From NCBI GenBank assembly GCA_030522415.1, contig CM060121.1, positions 6,502,476-6,566,475 on the forward strand: a DNA stretch of 64,000 nt, given 5' to 3'. Below the pieces are notes generated by a model that saw only the letters and a list, made by a program, of their open reading frames with translations, was not told the DNA's origin and searched no databases. A program made the position numbers and the translations under genes. This document shows positions 60,701 through 64,000 of this stretch, in pieces (the first letter of the stretch is position 1; every line of letters starts with the position of its first letter). The DNA is from Channallabes apus (lineage: Eukaryota; Chordata; Actinopteri; Siluriformes; Clariidae).

Positions 60701-63700
60701 TTCGGTTCTTCTTCTTGAAGCCCCGTGGGATTGGGAAGTGTTTATCTAGATGGTCCGCCAAGTCGTCGTAATCATCAGTGTCCACCAGGGGGAGCTCTGG
60801 CTCGCAGTTAAACACAGAGTATCGTACGGACATCCCTTGTGCTTTCAGAGTAGGATCGAAGGCACCAATCTCCCATTCACCTGGACAATTTCATTTTGCA
60901 TTAAGGCATTGACGAACAGACTAAGAATACTTTATTACAAATGATACTACATTTTGAAAGCTTTGACTCGTACCTTCAGTCTCCATCTCGGTAATGACCG
61001 TGTCACCAGTCATTGGGAAAAGCGTAAGAACTGTGCCATAGGTTCTGTCTTTTTCAAATGGGTTTCCCGTGAAATACACTGACAGGAAATCATTCTGCAT
61101 GCCCACATTAGCCACGTGCCAGAGCATAACATCACCAACACACATCTTAAACTGTAGACTGTTATACATGAAACCATTTACACCTACAAGAGAAAAAATA
61201 TAGAAGAACAGATCAGATGTATTATTTTTGTTATAAGTGCTGCTACACAACATGAGCAAGATAAAAGACATCTTACTGAGTACTTACTGTGCATGATGTT
61301 AGAGTTGTAAAAACGAGGATCATTGCGATCAATTTTGGAATGATCTTCGCTAAACGCCCTGATATTCTCATCAGCATACCAGCTTTTGTTTTCATCAAAA
61401 ATGGAGAACATGAGGTGTTTTTCACTGTCTGAAGATAACTAAAAGAATAAACACATGTTGATCATGTTGCCATGTCCATCCATCCATCCATCCATCATCC
61501 ATCATCAATAATTTCCCATTGATTGATTTACTAAAACCATCTATCTATTCAAACAAGTAGTCAACAAATTTTGACCAAATGTACTCGTTCTTCCATCATC
61601 CAGTTGACCCATTGATCCATTTACCAAACCACCGCTCTGTCTATTCATTAACTTGCTAAGTCTATATACCCATCCATCCACTCATCCTCAGTTCTGTTTA
61701 AGCTCTTCACCAAATCCATCCAGCTATCCATTTCTCCATCCTTCTTTCCATCTACCAAATACAATAATCTGTTTTAAGTCCTTCAGCAACTACTATAATT
61801 ATACTATAACTATAAACCAACAAAATATAACCATCTATTAATTGCTCCAACAAATCCATCTTCTACCCAACCATCCATGTCCCAAATACAACCTCTTAAT
61901 CAAATCCATCCATCCATCCATCCATCCATCCATCCATCAATCAAAATACAATCAATTTGTTGAAAAAGACACTACCAGCCCTTGATCAAATCAATTTAGC
62001 CATCAGTCCAGTAAATATAACTATCTGAAAAGCCTTAACCCAATTCCACCAAAACATTGATCCATGCATGCATTCATCAAGCTATGCTTTAACCTACTGT
62101 AATAACCAACACTTCTTATCTAAATCTTTAATTACGAGTTAACACTCACCACATTCCCTCTTTTGTCCAAACTCTGCGATTTGCAGATGATAAGAGGCCC
62201 AAACAGGCCAGACGCAATGTCTCGCTCTGAATCCACTGTACTGTGATACATCCGGGTCAGACAGCGGGGGTCGGCTTCAATGGGGGCATCCTCTGCTGTC
62301 ACCTTCCACAAGTACATCATAATCTCACCTGGTGGGACAGCCAGGGACCTCAGATCCACTTGCTTATCTTTAACGCGAAAAAGTGAGTAAAATGCATGAG
62401 GTTATTAGGGTATTATAGTCAGATATTTATCTGCATTGTGTCAAAGTTACTGTATACGTATGTGCAGTCAAGTTCTTTCTTTTTTTCTTCTTCCTAATGT
62501 AGAAATCTGTAAAATGTGCTTAGCCATGTGAGTCCTGGGGAAAATCAGCTTTTAGCTCAGTCTTGAGAACATTAGTTTAATTATATACTGTGTGGTGAAA
62601 TAATTAGTGCCAGGTCAGGAAGTTTTATAAGGTTATGGTAAGAGCTAATCCTGTTATATAACACACAAACATTTTGGGCATGTAGTGTATTTCATACTAA
62701 TACGAGAAGTGGGGGTTCCTGTAATTGTTCCAAACATGCCTTAAATACAGTAACATAAACCTCAGTCTGCACCTCAGTAATTCACTCTTACCTCTCTTCT
62801 TCACTGGCTGCACATTGGCAAGTCCATTTGGAAAGATGTTATAAGGTCGATTGGCCATATTTTTAAAAATAATCTGGAAACGTATTATAACATTGCATAT
62901 GAGTATTATTGTTTGGAAAATGTTATTCTTAAGTTCTTAATTCTGCATATAAATGATTGAAATGATACAAGTTGTTTTACCTGAAACTGGTCGTTCACCT
63001 CTCCTCTAAGCACTGGACCAATCAGTGCATTGCTTTGGCTCTTCTTCTTTGTGAATGTGCTGTCTGTGTACTCGACATAAGCCACCTTCTTATAGACTTT
63101 ACCCAAGCGTGGTGTTTTTTGAACTGAAGGCTCAAGCTTTGAAGTTCTGGCATAAAGGTAACAACAAAAATATTATATAAACTTACATACAGTACAGTGG
63201 AAAAAAAAAGTCTTGAGCCATCCCTCATTTCTTCATAGTTCTTAAATTATAGCCATTGGAACAAATGTTTTACTGTGACAGCCTGCAAATCTCATTTTCT
63301 CTCTCATCTGTTCCAACCAGTCAGCATTCAGCATCACCAGTATACTAATCACCGGTCTGATCATCTGTCATCATCAGCACCTGTTTTTCCATGGTGCCTT
63401 AAGTTAGATGTTTTTAATGCTTTAATAGTTCACAAACAAAAAACATTTATCTGAAACTGGACAGGTACAGGGACTGGACTGAAAATAAGAGCCCGGAAAG
63501 GCCTTCAGGAAGCCTGGAGAGCTATTCCTCAAGACTACATTAAAATACAATAGTTTGACTGTTTGGAAGCAAAATATGAAGAAATGAGGGGTGGCTCAAG
63601 ACTTTTGCACAATATTGTATGTATTTATGTATGTTATCATGCCAGGATACACAGACCAGTACGATTACAGAAATTTGTAGCAGTTCGTACATCCAAGTTA

Positions 63701-64000
63701 CTCCATTTAAATCCAAACTATTTACATTACAGTCTCCAAGTTTTTCCAGACTGGTTATGGTGGTTTTTTATTTACTCAAAACTTTTTAGGCAGTGATCAT
63801 ACCGGTCATCCTGAGGGTTGTAGTCCCACATGATCTCCTCAGCGCTGATGTAATGAATCCAGACTTTGGGTCGTCTTCCACCAGACCTCAGAATGGATGG
63901 GGGTCCACCAGGTCGAAACAGAATGGAATAAAGATTATCGTTTGTGTAGTCCATGTCCTCTTCGTCTTTTTCATCAACATGTTGTACTTCAGGCAGTTCA
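52447..64000 (-). CDS. f8: Coagulation factor VIII (f8), 3' part, exons equivalent to human 8-26; 5' end outside window
   Basis: Nineteen exons join in frame (4,011 coding bases, 1,336 aa) with GT/AG junctions throughout. Factor VIII is the secreted, non-enzymatic cofactor of factor IXa on phospholipid; thrombin activates it and von Willebrand factor carries it. Order seen: acidic end of A1, A2, B, acidic a3, A3, C1, C2, stop. Exon lengths 151, 210, 229, 183, 117, 72, 86, 145 and 149 equal those I recall for human F8 exons 12, 13, 17-21, 23 and 24. The C2 end ([20 protein letters not shown]) and the C1/C2 wording fit FVIII better than the related factor V. The B domain is about 280 residues against about 900 in human. 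The gene is convergent with slc16a2. Confidence 0.94.
52900..53402. mobile_element. mariner-like non-autonomous relic in f8 intron 25
   Basis: Imperfect inverted ends (GGTGTTCAAGTCAAAATGG and a mirrored CACTTTGACTCAG...TTGAACATC). The internal sequence contains transposase-like debris on the - strand but no frame. Confidence 0.45.
53638..53820 (-). CDS. f8: f8 exon 25 equivalent (C2)
   Basis: Encodes [36 protein letters not shown] and SVSDDGLSW. The second hydrophobic spike reads Met-Phe where human has Leu-Leu. Confidence 0.94.
54368..54516 (-). CDS. f8: f8 exon 24 equivalent (start of C2)
   Basis: 149 nt, equal to human. Encodes [20 protein letters not shown] and [16 protein letters not shown]. 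The membrane-spike position (Met-Phe in human C2) is Ser-Trp-Arg here, still carrying a bulky aromatic. Confidence 0.93.
54611..54890 (-). repeat. SINE in f8 intron 24, head truncated
   Basis: (ATTC)n tail complement, GGGTCGCGGGGACCTGGAGC, a (CA)n run at about 54719-54772, then GGAGAACATGCAAATG, where homology stops before the tRNA-like head. Preceded by an (AT)n run at 54555-54610. Confidence 0.8.
55335..55479 (-). CDS. f8: f8 exon 23 equivalent (C1 end)
   Basis: 145 nt, equal to human. Encodes [27 protein letters not shown] and [11 protein letters not shown], including the second C1 cysteine. Confidence 0.94.
55760..56106 (+). repeat. SINE in f8 intron 22
   Basis: GGCGGTCTGGTGGCTTAGTGG head, degenerate B box, then the usual body ending in GATGAGGCAGTATAGACATT. 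Confidence 0.8.
56352..56513 (-). CDS. f8: f8 exon 22 equivalent (C1)
   Basis: Encodes [18 protein letters not shown] and [11 protein letters not shown]. The donor is the slightly weak GTTAGT. It is two codons longer than I recall for human. Confidence 0.93.
56764..56849 (-). CDS. f8: f8 exon 21 equivalent (C1)
   Basis: 86 nt, equal to human. Encodes [18 protein letters not shown] and EKPWIQ, matching ARLHYSGSINAW of human C1. Confidence 0.92.
57040..57111 (-). CDS. f8: f8 exon 20 equivalent (start of C1)
   Basis: 72 nt, equal to human. Encodes [19 protein letters not shown], the first Cys and PLGM motif of the C1 discoidin domain. Confidence 0.9.
57378..57494 (-). CDS. f8: f8 exon 19 equivalent (end of A3)
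   Basis: 117 nt, equal to human. Encodes [20 protein letters not shown] and [17 protein letters not shown], closing the A3 domain. Confidence 0.94.
57982..58164 (-). CDS. f8: f8 exon 18 equivalent (A3)
   Basis: 183 nt, equal to human. Encodes [17 protein letters not shown], the His-rich HAVHFHG strand and LGIYNLYPG. Confidence 0.94.
58355..58583 (-). CDS. f8: f8 exon 17 equivalent (A3)
   Basis: 229 nt, equal to human. Encodes [33 protein letters not shown] and a Cys pair (FCTSPC) also found in FVIII A3. Confidence 0.94.
58713..58949 (-). CDS. f8: f8 exon 16 equivalent (A3)
   Basis: Encodes [18 protein letters not shown], a Gly/Pro-rich insert ([14 protein letters not shown]), then [14 protein letters not shown]. 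It is 24 nt longer than the human exon as I recall it. Confidence 0.92.
59104..59269 (-). CDS. f8: f8 exon 15 equivalent (A3)
   Basis: Encodes [18 protein letters not shown] and [19 protein letters not shown], matching FVIII A3 (RGELNEHLG in human). Confidence 0.93.
59440..59632 (-). repeat. SINE in f8 intron 14, shortened
   Basis: Tail complement at the left, B-box complement GGAATCGAACCCTCGACC (about 59563-59580) and head complement ending AGAGCCGCC. Confidence 0.7.
59779..60880 (-). CDS. f8: f8 exon 14 equivalent (end of A2, whole B domain, a3, start of A3)
   Basis: A single 1,102-nt exon (human about 3.1 kb). From the A2 end it runs through an acidic Tyr patch (DTDDYDDL) and [11 protein letters not shown], a likely Arg-Gly thrombin site, into a low-conservation B domain with eight N-glycosylation sequons. 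Two dibasic furin-like motifs are present: RQKR (60465-60476) and RPRR (60180-60191). A short HLDQHLDQ-type repeat lies near its end. The exon closes with [12 protein letters not shown], an a3-like sulfotyrosine patch, then [10 protein letters not shown] and [13 protein letters not shown], the start of A3. The Arg-Ser in DIRS is the probable A3 activation site. Confidence 0.92.
60974..61183 (-). CDS. f8: f8 exon 13 equivalent (A2)
   Basis: 210 nt, as in human exon 13. Encodes [27 protein letters not shown] and [12 protein letters not shown]. The split Gly codon leads into the large exon. Confidence 0.93.
61288..61438 (-). CDS. f8: f8 exon 12 equivalent (A2)
   Basis: 151 nt, as in human exon 12. 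Encodes [18 protein letters not shown] and [11 protein letters not shown], the FDENKSW hallmark of FV/FVIII A domains. Confidence 0.93.
61478..61945. repeat. Degenerate (CATC)n tract in f8 intron 12
   Basis: Perfect (CATC)n runs at about 61478-61500 and 61905-61938 with decayed copies in between. Looks like one old array broken by substitutions. Confidence 0.8.
62150..62367 (-). CDS. f8: f8 exon 11 equivalent (A2)
   Basis: Encodes [41 protein letters not shown] and LDKRGN. The Arg-Gly of DKRGN aligns with the human activated protein C cleavage site in A2. Confidence 0.93.
62792..62873 (-). CDS. f8: f8 exon 10 equivalent (A2)
   Basis: Short exon encoding [17 protein letters not shown], matching the conserved FKN-A-RPYNI-P-G string of A domains. 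Too short to stand out as a long reading frame. Confidence 0.9.
62981..63146 (-). CDS. f8: f8 exon 9 equivalent (A2)
   Basis: Encodes [20 protein letters not shown] and [15 protein letters not shown], the standard cupredoxin-like entry of an FVIII A domain. The split Arg codon joins exon 8; the donor is GTAAAA. Confidence 0.92.
63195..63617. mobile_element. Tc1/mariner-type MITE in f8 intron 8
   Basis: Long imperfect inverted arms (AAAGTCTTGAGCCATCCCTC and GAGGGGTGGCTCAAGACTTT) flanked by TA (63193-63194, 63618-63619). Non-coding; 423 bp. Confidence 0.75.
63803..64000 (-). CDS. f8: f8 exon 8 equivalent (A1 acidic tail, start of A2), truncated by window edge
   Basis: Acidic Asp/Glu/Tyr-rich tail ([11 protein letters not shown]) followed by [20 protein letters not shown] and [10 protein letters not shown]. 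The Arg-Ser bond in ILRS sits where human thrombin cleaves between A1 and A2. Donor GTATGA. The exon continues beyond 64000. Confidence 0.88.

Noticed and set aside
61478..61945. CRISPR-like regular repeat
   Set aside because: A decayed CATC microsatellite with no spacer structure, in a vertebrate intron.
52447..64000. Factor V instead of factor VIII
   Set aside because: Individual A-domain phrases ([14 protein letters not shown]) also fit factor V, but the C1/C2 sequence, exon lengths, a3 segment and lack of the long factor V B-domain repeats favour factor VIII.

Overview
This is vertebrate nuclear DNA, almost certainly from a teleost fish: long introns with GT/AG junctions, many tRNA-derived SINEs, Tc1/mariner, hAT and piggyBac-type elements, abundant (CA)n/(GA)n microsatellites and an AT-rich background. 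The SINE and Tc1 families look ostariophysan or catfish-like, but that is a weak inference. No bacterial-style genes, rRNA, genuine tRNA genes or CRISPR arrays were seen.

Two protein-coding genes are supported exon by exon and point at each other (tail to tail). On the + strand, 4149-27230, lies a complete six-exon slc16a2 (MCT8, thyroid hormone transporter; predicted 514 aa). On the - strand, running from the right edge to 52447, lies the 3' part of coagulation factor VIII (f8). Its 19 exons correspond to human F8 exons 8-26 and give 1,336 in-frame residues from the end of A1 through A2, a short B domain, A3, C1 and C2. The start of f8 lies beyond the right edge.

Layout: 1-4148 is upstream/promoter sequence with SINE debris and one possible orphan exon. 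4149-4470 is slc16a2 exon 1. 4671-5860 is a 119-copy, 10-bp minisatellite in intron 1. The rest of intron 1 holds hAT-type and Tc1-type non-autonomous elements and SINEs. 18219-27230 carries exons 2-6. 27231-52446 is a 25-kb intergenic region: a quiet AT-rich half (about 31-35 kb), then a transposon-dense half with two nearly full-length Tc1 elements in opposite orientation, a mariner relic, an RTE-type LINE relic, older Tc1 relics and a roughly 1-kb direct duplication. 52447-64000 is f8.

The most interesting signal is not a gene. The heptamer TACTGTA/TACAGTA occurs far more often than composition predicts. A duplicated block lets one see directly that two such sites arose by inserting CTGTA, or CAGTACTGTA, at a TA. 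That is the form expected of excision scars left by Tc1-type elements with CAG...CTG ends and TA target sites, and two such elements lie in the window. The landscape therefore appears littered with footprints of departed transposons.
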